Positions 1 through 11,955 of a DNA stretch of 64,000 nt are shown piece after piece. The stretch comes from Nepenthes gracilis (Eukaryota; Streptophyta; Magnoliopsida; Caryophyllales; Nepenthaceae). Location: NCBI GenBank assembly GCA_033239525.1, contig BSYO01000013.1, forward strand, positions 10,316,501-10,380,500, given 5' to 3'. The translations under genes and the position numbers were made by a program. The notes under the pieces are model-generated. The model searched no databases. It was not told the origin of the DNA and saw only the letters and a list, made by a program, of their open reading frames with translations. Within the stretch, counting starts at the first letter, position 1. The number at the start of each line of letters is the position of its first letter.

Positions 1-354
1 ATTGGAGATAAGAGACTTTTGATACCAAAGGTGATGCTGGTGACATCAGATAAAATCTATATAATTCAAGATTAACTTTAAGTTGCTCAGAACCAACAAA
101 AGAGCTATACAAATTGTAAAAGGTCTAATTTAAGCTTTGAAGTCAAAGGCTATGTATTTTTTAGGATAGTTCTATCAAAGAAAGTCTCTCAATTTAGATT
201 GAAAGAAAAACTAAAACTTAGATTAATTGGACTGTTTGAAATTTTAGAAAGAATTAGAGAAGTGGCTTACAGATTAGCATTGTCTCTAATTATAAGTGAT
301 ATCCACAATATCTTTCATGTCTACATTGTTAAAATATGTCATTATCCAAGCTGA
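1..354 (+). pseudogene. Ty3/gypsy integrase C-terminal fragment
   Basis: Reading frame 1 runs from the first base to a TGA at 352-354 with only two internal stops. It matches the C-terminal end of a chromovirus integrase: a GD-RRLxGP-like start, the linker ending in KSY, a KVSQFRLKEKLKLR stretch equivalent to the usual GKLSPRFIGPFEI region, then REVAYRLALSL and a DIHNIFHVYI block equivalent to the conserved VHxVFHVS motif. The integrase catalytic core lies outside the window to the left. The chromodomain expected next is displaced to about 1,590 by an insertion. This is a decayed copy. The gypsy assignment is firm; the clade (Tekay-like) is inferred from the chromodomain and polypurine tract downstream. 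Confidence 0.85.
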
Positions 355-780
355 TTTGAGCAAGTCATGTGTTGCTTCAATTGCATCAGTAATTCAGCAA
401 GCTACACCAGCAGCAGCAGAAAAAGGAGTAGTAAATCATGAAGGAGAGTGGTAGAGTGCCAGCATGTTAGTTCAGGCATATATATATATATATATATCGT
501 GTGCCTCAGCTCTTGCAGTTCATCAAGCATTAGTTCAAGATCAGCAGATGAACGCCAGCATCCCAGCCAAAGAAAGAGCAGCTTATTAGTTCATCTGTCC
601 TATGAAATCTTATCACGGCAAATATTAAAAGCAACTGCATAGCAAGGATTAGAATTATTTTAACATTCTATTGCTACTATTGCTGTCATATAATTTCTTG
701 TCACGGTGACAGTTGCTCAACCAATTCATCACTCTGCCCTATTCTGGTACGATCAATTCTATTATGCTTCTTTTAAGTCA
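355..780. other. Inserted non-coding stretch with a (TA)n run
   Basis: This stretch separates the gypsy integrase tail from its chromodomain end near 1,590. It holds an alternating TA run at about 478-497 and no convincing coding region; the short ORF at 448-642 translates that repeat. A purine-rich run at 440-456 followed by TGTTAG at 465 could be the polypurine tract and start of a longer copia LTR ending at 1,185, but no target duplication confirms this. Confidence 0.4.
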
Positions 781-1185
781 TGTTGCTGAATTCAGTCCAA
801 GAACTTCAAAATATTTGATTGTCAGTCCAAGTAATGCTACACAACAACAAATGATTGGTTGAATTTGTCACGCCACGGATCAGCATACAGAAGAAGAAAA
901 ACAATGACATTTGATTGGTCCAAACCAAGAAGCCACGGATTAAGGATTAACAATAAGAACACATTATGATTTTATTATTTCAGCATCATATATAAATACA
1001 ATTATAGTTTCAAACTAGTTCTGTGTTTTTTCATATATAATTAGGATTAGTTTAAGTAGAAATTAAGTCCAATGGTTATGAATAATTGACAACTATTATA
1101 TAAATAGTTGATCCCTCATATTGTAAATCAAGTTCCTGATTTAATGAAATATACACAAACAGCTCCATGAGCTGATTAATTTACA
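781..1185 (+). repeat. Copia-like LTR, degenerate primer site after it
   Basis: The block begins TGTTGC, contains a TATA box (TATATAAATA at about 1,098-1,107) and ends TTACA. The following bases, TGGTGCTCC, look like the tRNA-iMet primer site TGGTATCAGAGC with six bases lost. The roughly 405-bp size fits a Ty1/copia LTR. The start is uncertain because another TGTTAG lies at 465. No 5-bp target duplication is visible at either candidate boundary, so it may be a 5' LTR whose internal region is lost. The sequence from 1,186 to about 1,575 looks like untranslated leader; no coding region is visible in it. Confidence 0.5.
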
Positions 1186-1584
1186 TGGTGCTCCATTATT
1201 CTATCTGGTTCTGTTCTTCTACCGTTGTTTGTGTACTAATGATGCATTTCGTCTGTTCTTTATTTCTCTGTTTCAATTCATGTGCCATGTACTGATATGT
1301 CTTGCTACAGGAGACTTTTCTTATGCTTTTCCTCTCAATTCATTCGTGTATTATTGTCACTGATTTACAAGATTAGTTTCTTCATTTTCCCCAACGAGTA
1401 AGAGCAGTAGGTTGATTTCAAATCAATAACACTAATATGAAATTCAGATCAAGGGCATCACCATTAGTTATTCATGACATGAACATCATCATTTCGGATC
1501 ACCTCTTCCACATGCTTCTGCATATTAATTTAGATTTGGAACATCTCCAAATTCTAACATATATGCTCCATAAATACTACAGCG

Positions 1585-1750
1585 GCCCAAAGGTTATTCC
1601 GTTTGTGAAAGTATGATGGAGAAACTATTCATTTGAGGAGGCCACACAAGAGAGAGAAAAGATGAAATTCAAGAGAAGTATTCTTAATTATTTCTTCATT
1701 AAGGTATGTGAAATTTTGATGATGAAATTTTTATAAAGGAAGGAGAAATA
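1585..1750 (+). pseudogene. Gypsy chromodomain end and polypurine tract
   Basis: Translation gives the conserved tail of a chromovirus chromodomain: IPFVKV, then WRNYSFEEATQEREKDEI and a QEKYS block. This is the expected continuation of the integrase fragment at 1-354. About 35 bases on comes the family's typical pre-LTR sequence (GATGATGAAATTTTTATAAA) and a purine run at 1,735-1,750, the primer for plus-strand DNA synthesis. One stop interrupts the motif (V*W). The intervening 355-1,584 is therefore a later insertion or replacement. Confidence 0.75.
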
Positions 1751-3600
1751 TATAGTATGAATCCAAAAACTTATTTTAGCTATGTTAAAATTAAATAAAT
1801 TGATGAATTTTTTATATTAATTATGGTTTTGGGTTAAAAAATAAAATGTTCGACTAAAGTGAGTTAAGCTAGAGTGGTGCTTGACGTGTGCCCTAACTAT
1901 GTATGAGCTTTTTTTGGACAGAATATCCACATCTAAGGTGTGCAATAATTTAGACCAAAATGTTAACGCATAATATATGCCAATTAAGTGCTTGTGTGTA
2001 ATACAGGACTAGCCTCTATTCCCGAGCTTCATGTAGTAGTTTGTTATGAATAAGCCTTCTATTTGACGTTAACTCATTTTTTTGGTGGATTTTGAGAGAA
2101 GAGAGAAAGAAGAGGAAAAAAGAGAGAAGATAAGAAGGTGAATTTGAATAGAAACCAAGCTAGTTTTTGGTAAATTGATGAAAAGGCAAGTATATCTAAA
2201 CTCCGTTTTTTCTTTATTATTGATCTTTTTTGAAATCTCTAAATATTTATTATTTAAATACTCATACATATAATATTTTTATACTTTATATAATTTTACT
2301 TTGTATTCATGTTAATCTATCATATCTTAAGGAATTTTAGAAGCTCATATCTTTAAGTCATGCAAACCTTGTTGAATTTTTTAATATTTTATTATATATA
2401 TTTTGCATGTTATCAATATTCATACTTATGCTTTTGTATGTCATTAATTTTCATACAGATATTCCTACTTGTCACTTATTTGTGAGAAAATGTGACGAAA
2501 ACTCTACTTTAATTTTCATGAAATTGATTTGTCCTTGAACTTGAGAAATTTTTGTATACTTGTAATTTAGTATAGAGTTTTTAGTATAGACTAAATAAAA
2601 ATCATTATAAAGAATTTTTAAAAATATATTTAGACATATTATAATATATTATTTACAAAACAAAGGTTAAATCTAATAACCATAAGTCAGGAAAATAACA
2701 TTTGACCCAAACTATCTAAAATAATATGTAGTCCACCTATTTTTAGGTTTGAATAATGACGTATGGCCCTTAACTATGTAAAAATAATTATAACTCAAAT
2801 TTTAATATTTGACCTTTGTTGGTAAGGTAATCACCAATCCTTAGTTCTTATAAGTTTGAAAAATTTTAGAATATTTTGTATCATTCTTCGTTCACAATTT
2901 CTATAGATTTATATCTGCAAATGTTGAATGAATTTTACATTTCCATATTTATGCAATTTTGGCTTATTTTGAATTTGTATTCGGTTTCAGTATGTTTTAT
3001 TGAAAATTAATGTTATTTACATTTTGACTTTTTAATCATAATTATCATCTCCTGCATATTTTGTTCAATTTATCTACATATAAAAAATTTTATGCATACT
3101 TTATTGAGTATTATGCTTACTGTTGCTACTTATTTGCTAACCTTTTATATTAATGGATTCAGATAAGATTGTAGAAATTTTTGGATCATGGGAAAGTTTT
3201 ATGGAGAATAGTTTTTAGGATATTCTTTATGATTAATATAATTTAATGGTTCATATTTGTAGCATTCATTTGTGTTTTGATTATTGTTTGTATATGGTTG
3301 TCGACTAATGACAATGTTTAAATTTAATAGAATATTAAAGTTACTATTAGATACTCTGATTTTGGTTAAAGTATTTTCTCTTACTTAAAGTTTAAGTCAA
3401 ATAGTTGTTGAATTTGGAAGTCACTTTTGGATATATTTTTTGGATTCTGTGTTTAGATATTTAATTATCATTTAGGTCATTTAATGGTGTATCACATATT
3501 TCTGTCTTGACAGTCGATGTAAATTTAAGTCGGTTGATTAAATAATTAATTATTAGTATTAAATTAGACTTTAATTTTAAGTCAATTATGGGTTATGAAA
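1750..3600 (+). repeat. Gypsy 3' LTR, boundaries approximate
   Basis: This AT-rich non-coding block directly follows a gypsy polypurine tract, so it is called as the 3' LTR of the plus-strand gypsy element. A purine-rich GAGAGAAGAGAGAAAG stretch at about 2,090-2,130 resembles the 5' leader zone of other LTRs here. No clear CA end is seen; minus-strand copia coding sequence takes over at about 3,590-3,620. The weak ORF on the minus strand at 2,069-2,269 shows no family signature. Confidence 0.5.
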
Positions 3601-4250
3601 TAAAAAAGATTGAATTTTAGACCAAGGACATTGTATCCTAACAATATCATATTAATATCAGTAGATCCAATCAATATATCATCAATATATACAAGTAGAG
3701 CCATAAAGTAAGAAGAAGTACTTTTATTAAACAAGCTATAATATGCCTGGGACATATTAAAATCATAGCTAGTTAAGGAAAAAGAAAACTTATCATACCA
3801 TTATTGAGAATTTTGTTTCAAGCCATGCAAACTTTTCTTAAATTTACACACTTATTTAGAAGAAGTTATTGGATATCCGGTGGGTGCTTTCATATGAACT
3901 TCTTTATTAAGATCATCATGTGAAAATGTATTATTAATATCCAATTGGTGCAATATCCATTCTCTAGTGGCAGCTATAGTAAGTAGTATTTTGACAGTAA
4001 CAAACTTTGTAACAAGAAAAAATATTTTAATATAATTAATACCTTCTTATTAATTGTAATATTTAGCAATAATTCTTGAGTTATATCTGTCAACTAATCC
4101 ATCTGATTTTCTTTCTGTTTTATATACTCATTTTCATCTAATAGCTTCTTAATAGGAGGAAGTTTAACCATATCTTCGACGTTATTGATTTCCAAAGCAT
4201 TTATTTCAAATTTTATAACTTTACACCAATCAGAAGAAGATGAGGCCTGT
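3600..4250 (-). pseudogene. Ty1/copia reverse transcriptase fragment
   Basis: Read on the minus strand this is the N-terminal two thirds of a copia reverse transcriptase: a KWVYKIK-RKSDG block (here KENQMD/ESKWVYK, in shifted frames), the HQLDINNTFSHDDLNKEV block, a CKFKKSLHGLKQ block, and the catalytic YIDD box at about 3,678-3,689 followed by ILIGST. YIDD is an accepted variant of the usual YVDD. Several frameshifts and stops make it inactive. RNase H would follow at lower coordinates but is missing, cut off by the gypsy LTR near 3,600. Confidence 0.85.
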
Positions 4251-6147
4251 GAATATGTAGTAGGTTTAGTTTCAAAAAGAATTGATCATGAAAAGGCAGT
4301 TTATGAAGGAGATAATTTAGAATATGACATAGCTAAAGAAAGACTATAAAGTGTAAAATGAGAAGAAATGCCTTGTCTAATAGGATCAAATTGTGCAGAT
4401 GATAAATCAAAAACTTAATGATAATAAGTATTATGAAAAAAATTCAGACTTTCTTTTATTCTTGTAGATCTTCTCAAAGTGGGTTCAGCAATATGTATTG
4501 GACTACTAGAATCAATAATTTGTTTATCAACTTTTTCATTTTCTTGACGAGAAGATTAAATTTTCAAAAAGGAAGAAATATGGTCATTATTATGAACAAT
4601 AGTTGTCAGATCAAATGTAAATGAACCAGAATTAGAGACATTGCAGTAGTAATTAGAAAGAATCATCTCATGATTCTATTTGTAAAAAGTGGAAAAAATA
4701 ATTCTATATAAAAAGATTATTTCATAAAAAATGGCATCTCTTGAATTAGAACAATATGATTGGTCAAGTCGAGAAGCTTATATCCTTTTGCTCCAAAAGA
4801 ATATCCTAATAGAATATATTTTTATTCTCTTGAAATAAATTTTTGTCTTCCTTATTTAATTGTAGAAGCAAGACATAATGAACCAAAAACTTTAATGCAT
4901 GAGCAATCAGGAAGTCTATTGAATAAGAGGTAGAAAGGAAATTTGTTAGAGATGTTTGGTGATGGAATTCTATTTGTGAAGAAAACAACACTAAAAACAT
5001 AATCTACCCAATATTTTTAAGGTATACTGCATAAGAAAGGAAGCGCACATGCAACATGTAGAATATGTTGATGTTATCTCTCAATCGCACTATCTTGTTG
5101 AGGAGTTTAAGACAATTAATTTGATGGATAATGCCATGTTTGAAGTAAAGGGAATTCTTGAGAAATTTCGATCTATTATCTAATCTAACACATTTGATTT
5201 ATTTTTAAAATTGTGTTTTAACAAAAGATAAGAAATTCTCTGTGTCTTCTTGCTTTGCTTTTGTGTTTTATTAAGTAGAGTTATATACATATTGTGAAGT
5301 CATCAACAACTACAGCTAAATATTTGGATCCTTATAACCAATTGTTTGAAAAAGTTCTTGACCAGTCATAATGAATAGATTTAAAAGAAGTGTCAGATCT
5401 ATTTTTTCTAGTGAGAAAAGGCAATCTTTGATATTTAGTTAAATGACAAATATTACATATATAATCAGCATATAAAACATATAAATCTACAATAGTAGAA
5501 TTATGCAATGCTAAATAAGGACGCCCAAGTCTATAATGCCAATGATATTATTTGTCAAAATTCTTATTCATGCATGTTGAACAATTTTGTATTTGAGGCA
5601 AAGAATAAGAAACAAAAGAATTCGAAGATCTAGAATCAAAATTTGAAGATATAAAATTTTTCTTCAAGTGATATAAATCATTTTGAACATCACTCATTCC
5701 AATCACACTCTATGTAGAAAGGCCTTGTATGAGATGTTCATTTGATATGAATATAAAACAACAATTCAAGTTGATACATAACTTTTGATTAGAAATCATA
5801 TTAAAAGTAAATAAGCGTATACAAAAGGTATCTTTTAATAAGATTTTATTACAAATATCAGCATCTCCATTGTGGGTATCTTTTGCTAGACTTCCATCAG
5901 GTTGCTTGACTTGACATGTGATTTATATGGGTTTAGAATTATAGAAAGATGTTTTAACTTAACATGTGATTTTATATGGGCTTCGAATTAAAAAATGATG
6001 TTGAACATACCATATGGTCAATTGCTCCAATATGATCCATGGTATATCCATATTACTATGGTAAGAATTAACATGAATGAAATAAGAAATTATAATTGTC
6101 ACACTATTAGTACTATAGTTGATTTCAACAAGGTTGTCTGAGGATGT
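4251..6147 (-). pseudogene. Ty1/copia protease and integrase fragment
   Basis: Sense order on the minus strand: protease at about 6,140-5,850, gag-pre-integrase (WHYRLGRP near 5,540), integrase core (DDF and TPQQD blocks down to about 5,070), capsid-type INT tail (KVFGSLCLAST near 4,880, KYILLGYSFGAKGYKLLDL near 4,790) and the linker with RRSTRIK. The protease site reads DHIGAIDHM where DSGATDHM is usual, so the catalytic DSG is damaged. Many stops and frame changes are present. Domain order protease-integrase-RT identifies Ty1/copia. The element is cut at 6,147 by a gypsy LTR, so its gag is absent. Confidence 0.8.
5904..6003. repeat. About 50-bp tandem duplication in copia protease
   Basis: Two adjacent copies of a block reading ACATGTGATTTATATGGG, roughly 5,904-5,955 and 5,956-6,003, differ at several positions. 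They lie just after the protease active site in sense order and add about 16 codons. Because both have diverged, the duplication is not recent. Confidence 0.65.
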
Positions 6148-7460
6148 TGTGACGAACCACATTTTCCAACCAGAATTTGACAAAATTCTGGCTGTAAAAC
6201 GGCTATTAAACTAATACAAATCTATACAAAAATTTCTGTACAACACAAATGTACATCCACAAATCATAATACAAGATCCAATAGCCATAACACAACACGT
6301 GGCACCAATGTCACTATATTATTTATGACGTCAGCTCAAATAAGATACTACTAGGTACCTACACAAACTATAAAAACTTGTGGAGATATATACATCCATC
6401 AAATATAGCAAAAACTAACTATATGTACATCATCACATATAACTATATCAATATACAATCCATCTGCTCAAAATATACAAAAGACTCCACATTGGGGTAT
6501 AAAATCACAACATCTAAGTCCTTAAAAGTATCCTCCAAGTCTTCAGCCTAGTCGACTCCTAATCATTACTTCGCCTCATTAGGCATAAGTGCGTACTCAT
6601 ATGGAAGAAGGAAAAACAACAAGGACGAGCCAAATGCTCAGCAATACACAATATAATCAAGGATAATATACAATATACGCAGAATAAAGTAAGGAAAGGG
6701 AATAAGAACAGTATATAAATGCATAAACATAAAATATGAAAGTACAACCTATACAATTCAACACCCCGTGATAAGCGATATAACTTTTGCCTAATGTACG
6801 GGCCCATAAAAACATATGCTACCATAACTTTCGTGGCTCAAAGACAATCCTCGTGCTCCTACAGCAATATTCTAAGACATGTCAAAGAATACTACCATTT
6901 AAAATATAAATTCTCGGTCCAATTTCATATTTACTTATTTTTAAGGATATTCCATATTCATTTTTAACAATTTGGTCTCACTCCGGGAGAATAAGTCATC
7001 AAACATAACGTATCATGAAATTTTCTTCTTATACATTTCATAATTGTGTAATTCTTAAGAGTTTAAATCTTCACATGACTTAAATTACATGCATAATGGA
7101 TAAAAAGTATGAAAAAAATTTGAAATCCTTACTACCATGAACTAAATATAACTTTAGAACTTCCGGATATCAAATTCCTTCACAAATAGATATAACATAA
7201 TTTTTGAAGTACATACAAAATAACATAAATAATATACATGTGAATAAATATCCCGATTTAAATCCGATAATATTTTCAATTTACATAAAATTAACATATA
7301 TAAAATATATGTGATTAAATATCAAATAATCGAAATACCCACATCCATAAAGTTAGGGTTTCAATTTCCTAAGGCCAAAGTATGCATAATTTACAAATAG
7401 AATAGGTAAAATCTAAGGAGCACGGGTTAGGGTTTCGTGGTACTAAAATACCACAAAAAT
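6148..7460 (-). repeat. Gypsy LTR (minus), 5' part missing
   Basis: Starts TGTGACGAACCACATTTT, the same terminus as the minus LTRs at 16,893 and 24,207, and matches the latter over several hundred bases at roughly 80 percent by eye, including the shared GGTACCTACACAAA and ACTCCACAT blocks. No primer site adjoins it on the left, so it is a 3' or solo LTR rather than a 5' LTR. It is cut at 7,460, where a plus-strand LTR begins with TGTAACGG; the promoter part of this LTR is therefore missing. Confidence 0.75.
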
Positions 7461-7674
7461 TGTAACGGCATGAGTTTCAAAACACGATAATTAGGAAGTA
7501 ATTAACGTTATAAAGATCAAAATTAGGCTTAATGTATCCGGAAGAATATCTATCGAAAGTAAAAATCAGACGAAAGCGGATTGCTACTTATTGGTGCACT
7601 CGAGCTCAGTAGGCGGCGCCAAAAATAGAATGTCTTGGGCCCGCCAGACGCTCGAGCGCCCCGCGGGCTCACAT

Positions 7675-7692
7675 CGCGATATAAATATCGCG
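7675..7692 (+). promoter_or_regulatory. LTR TATA box inside a CG palindrome
   Basis: The sequence CGCGATAT-AA-ATATCGCG is a perfect 8+2+8 inverted repeat and contains the TATA motif GATATAAATA. It sits at the expected promoter position of the plus LTR, downstream of the CTCGAG-rich U3 segment and upstream of a purine-rich leader. Promoter function is inferred from position. Confidence 0.6.
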
Positions 7693-8465
7693 CGATGGTT
7701 CCAACGTATTATTTTTCAGCATTTTAGAGACTAAGAGAGAGATAGAGCATGAGATATTAGAGAGAGAAGGAGAAATCCAAGGCCCACAAGTCTGAATCCG
7801 TCTGAGAGCCAGTCAGAATTGTGATAAATTGGATCGACACAAGTGCACTCATACTTTTTTTTTTCCATTTTCTTACACTTTTGTCTTATTTTCTTCAGAT
7901 ATCCTCATTCTGATACCCAGTCAGGTTTATATTTTTCAGCTCCCAAGACCTAAGCATGCATATATATAAATTTGGTGCCCAAATTTGTAGGTTTGATATA
8001 TTTTCGAACAAGGAAAACCCTAACCCTCACACCTGAACATGATATCCACGAATTTTTGGGGCATTTGCTCGATTTAGGACTAGGATATAGCTACCCATGA
8101 CTTGGACTTGTTGATTTATCGATTAGGTATCTGAATTTGTAGTTTTATGTGAAAATTAGTTCAAGGAAAATTGAACCCACGCCCAGACCCCTTTTAGGCT
8201 TTAATTTGGAGTTTGATACATGAAATGAAGTAGATTTATGATTACCCATGCCTTAGATTTGATAGTTTGTCCATTGGATGATCGAAATTTTGAGAATTGA
8301 TCGATAAAAGAATTCAGACACTATTCACATGCACACTATTCACCAAAGACTCTAAATGATATTTTGCATGATTTTTCATGTTTAATTGCTAATTAAGTGA
8401 TATGTAAATATGTATAAGCTCAATCAAATAATTCGGAATCTTTGGCATGTACAATTGTGAAAGAA

Positions 8466-8915
8466 AGTTGTATCCAAAAGTTTATCTACTTTTCGATGGT
8501 AAGAATTCTGAATCTTCTTTATGCATATAATATTTGTATATGTAAGCAAAGTCGAGAAAAGATTTACCTTTGCAAGCAAGATAATAAGCATATGAATAAT
8601 TGGAGAAAAATTTTACATTTGAAAATATGATGGAATGTTCTCCCAGATGGAGATATTTGTAAAATTGTTTGGTAAATCTTTCCTCAAAAGTTATATCCAA
8701 AAGTTTATCTACTTTCCGATGGTAAGAATTCTGAATCTTCTTTATGCATATAATATTCATATATGTAAGCAAAGTCGAGAAAAGATTTACCTTTACAGGC
8801 AAGATAATAAGCATATGAATAATTGGAGAAAAATTTTACATTTGAAAATATGATGGAATGTTCTCCTCGATAGAGATATTAGTAAAAATGTTTGGTAAAT
8901 CTTTCCTCTAAAGGT
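8466..8915. repeat. 225-bp tandem duplication in gypsy LTR
   Basis: Two head-to-tail copies (about 8,466-8,690 and 8,691-8,915) share long identical stretches such as GGTAAGAATTCTGAATCTTC and ATAATAAGCATATGAATAAT, with roughly 5-8 percent differences by eye. The apparent ORFs here on both strands merely translate the repeat. The duplication makes this LTR longer than its relatives. Confidence 0.85.
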
Positions 8916-10065
8916 TAAGAAATCATAAAATTAGGACCACGAATTCATATTATAAAGGATAACATCCCTAGGTATGCCACTAGTATGACGGTGGAGATTC
9001 AATTATTTTTTTTGGCCGCATATTGTCGTGGGTAATACTTTTGACATGCCTCAAGACGTTTTAATGATAACCAAGGATAAAAAAGCCAAGAACCAAGAAT
9101 TTAGAGCATCCTATCCTCGGGATGTAAAATAATAAAAACTTTTAAACTTGTGGCCTTTAATTGTGTGGATTGAATACAATCTATTATCAATTATTCACTT
9201 CTTTGGCTGGTAAGGTCTACTGGCCTGGGGTCCGCAATGATGAATAATCACGTTTAATCTACGTCTTAAAGAAAATAAGAACAAAATAAAGAAGTAAATT
9301 ACACCTCAAGCATGTTTAGTCAAATTCCGTATGTACATCTCTTTTATGTTCATATATCTTCCTTCTGTTTGATTTCATTATTATTATTTAGTACCTTATT
9401 ATGATGTACTTGTTGAGTTGTTAGTTCACTCTTACTTCTTCTTCCTTCCAGATGAGAGTTACGAATTGACACCCGATTAGATAGAGTAATGAGAGAGTTT
9501 GGCTAACGAAGATTGAAGGACTTCGAAGACTTAGAACCTTAGACTGTGATTAATGACATAAAATGTAAATAGCTGATTTAGATTAATGTTATGTATTAAA
9601 TTTTGGCATGACCTCTTATTTAATTATTATAGATCATTGTTATGCTTTCACAGTTTATTTATGGACATTGAATGCTTTCGTAGGTATAATGTTGAGTTTT
9701 GTACAAGTACCTAGATGGCAACTTTATTTATATCCAACATAGTAGTTTAGAGATTATTGGGTTGGAGCCATGGGTTACATGGCATGTGATGTTTGTCTTG
9801 TGAATAAGTTGTGAAGGAGTCATATGATTTCTATGGATGATATGGCATTTGTTAGTCCTATGTGTTATGGAGTAAATTTTGAAGTCTTGATATTTGTATG
9901 CTTTGTATAGGTTTTATTAAATAGGTTGTATGTATGATTTTTGTCTACTTTTAGAAAAAATTCTGCTCAATTTTCTATAGAAAAGTATGTTATTTAAATT
10001 ATTAGTAATAGTTTATATAATTATTGGCGAAGGTTATTAGGAAAAAATAATCTATTCCGTCACAG

Positions 10066-10969
10066 TTGGTATTAGATAAAATGGTTAGTTTAGGTTTAAT
10101 TTGAATATTATGCGGAAGCTTAGGATAGAGTAAGATTGATCAAATAAGTAGATGTAGGCATTGGAAAATTAAATTAGAATAGAATAGTCCTAGTTATTTT
10201 GGTTGGCTAGCTTAGGCTTGAACTAATTTAGAGATAGAGAATGAATTTGGTTATCTAGCTCTTGTGACCTGGATAGTGTCCTAAGAATAGCCTAACCCGC
10301 TTTGTTTTGCCTTTAGATAGGATATTAGTAACCACTACGGCTTTTAGGTGAAGGTCAATTCATGGCAATGGTCGACCATGAGATCGAGAGGAGTTGTAGG
10401 GAGGCACCTTGAGGTTTGAATTTGATTTGGTGCCGATTTAGTACTTAAGTTGATTTGGCTTTGATTTGAGGTCTAGGTTAATCGGTTTGGATTTGAAGTT
10501 AAGGCTTGATCATTTCTGAATTGAGGCCCTCAAACTAGTAATCCATTAAGAAGGAATGCCTGATCAATCTAGTAAGTATGGCGGATAAAGTGAAATTAAT
10601 GGTTCGAAGTTAATGTGACATGGAGTCGATTTTGGTGTGGTGAATTTAAGGATGTCGATTTATGATCAATTTCATAGTGATTGGGTGTTTGAATTCTGGG
10701 TGATCCGAAATCCTGTAGGAATTGAAAAGGTGTTCGTGGGTGTTAGTGTGAATTATATTGATAGGATATTATATTTTGCAATTAGGTTGTAAATTTTGAA
10801 TAGGAGGTATGGTTGATTCAATTAGGGATAGGCATGAAGTCTAATTAGTAAATGAAACCACCCTTCTAAAGTCATTTGGTGATTGCTAAGGAATTTAGTT
10901 GTATAAATCTTGAGGATATACATTAGGAGAAAAAGATCAAGCTAATTGCCTTTGATGAGTGATTGAGGT
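10066..10969 (+). other. Gypsy primer site and non-coding leader
   Basis: TTGGTATTAGAT at 10,067-10,078 is a degenerate tRNA-iMet primer binding site directly after the LTR end. The following leader (GCGGAAGCTTAGGATAG and onward) matches, in reverse orientation, the leaders at 24,104-24,206 and 16,800-16,892, which fixes the element type. No gag-like reading frame is visible. The stretch is interrupted at 10,970 by a Sirevirus-derived insertion and resumes at 13,778. Confidence 0.7.
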
Positions 10970-11955
10970 TGTTAGAGACATTTGTCTAATTGGCATATTC
11001 CGTGACCATATGTATTATTGTATTAATATCGGGTTGTGGGTTGTCGGATTAAAGTCCGTTCGGTCCGCCCTCCACACGCTCGAGCCCGTCCAAAGTCCGC
11101 CCGCTCGCCTGGAGCCCGCTAGCTGCTCGAGCGTATAAACCAGAATGGGGGCCGCTCGCTTCATGCTCGATATCCACTCGAGCCGAAAAATCAGAAGGTA
11201 GCCCGCTCGCAACTCGCCCCCTGCCCGCTCGAGCGCCGGTCCAACGGGCAGATTTTTAAACGCGTTTTTTTTGGCTCCTCTATAAATACTGTCTTATGAT
11301 TTTGAAACCCTAAGGACGTCATAAGCTCTCTGGACAGATTATTTTGAGCCCCCATTTGAGAAGAAAGCCTTTCATGCTCCATTAATCTTGCTTCTCTTGA
11401 GAAAACTCTATACTACAAGATTAATCTACATGCTATAGAAGTTTTCTCACCAACTTTCTTTCACCTTTGAAACATTGCCTTCTACCATCGTCGGAGACGT
11501 TGGTTCGTGAAGAAGGAGACTCGTTCGTGATTGGCAATTCAAGTGGCACGAGAGGGAAGAGTGGCTTGAAGACCGAAATGTGTCCGGTTCCGTTGCCGCG
11601 GGCAAATCCAAGGAGTTCCTTGGTAGGGATCACGTGTCGGGAGTAAGTCGGCTAGGTTAGCGCGTCGTTACCACCCCGGCTGTAAGTTGATTTTCATAGT
11701 GCATTGCTTCCCTGGCCGTTGAAACCCGGAGTGATTTTCTCGATACCGTGGGTATCGAGTTTTCACTTCGTCACCAAAAAATTGAGTCTTTATTTTTATT
11801 GCTCATTGTTGTTAATATTTTGTATGCTTATTAGTTCCGTTTACATCTAGAGGTAAATATCCCTTACGTGTATCGGATATTTAATTTATTTATTTTTGCT
11901 TCCGCTATACTTTTAACGGGGTCGAAACACGTTAGCACCAAAACGTGCTTTTTCA
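10970..11955 (+). repeat. Sirevirus-type 5' LTR
   Basis: Starts TGTTAGAGACATTTG and ends GTGCTTTTTCA. The U3 part (11,079-11,240) is GC-rich with repeated CTCGAG motifs; a TATA box (TATAAATA) lies at 11,281. Downstream are the conserved blocks GTCGGCTAGGTTAGCGCGTC and CTTCGTCACCAAAAAATTGA, shared by all Sirevirus LTRs in this window. Compared with the 3' LTR it lacks 49 bp near 11,235. Confidence 0.9.

Larger units (their letters stand above)
7461..10065 (+). repeat. Gypsy 5' LTR (plus) with duplicated block
   Basis: Begins TGTAACGGCATGAG and ends CCGTCACA, immediately followed by a tRNA-iMet primer site. Length is 2,605 bp, of which about 225 bp is an internal duplication. Upstream of the TATA box lie CTCGAG palindromes at 7,599 and 7,651. 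It resembles the plus LTR at 21,942 in its first 600 bases, but the last 150 bases differ clearly, so the two probably come from different subfamilies and not from one insertion. The LTR body carries no gene. Confidence 0.75.

Noticed and set aside
8482..8814. 110-codon minus-strand ORF with an internal repeat
   Set aside because: Its repeat is the 225-bp DNA duplication; no gene evidence.
11079..11240. CTCGAG clusters as a CRISPR-like array
   Set aside because: Units are short palindromes with uneven spacing inside LTRs of a plant genome; no repeat-spacer structure.
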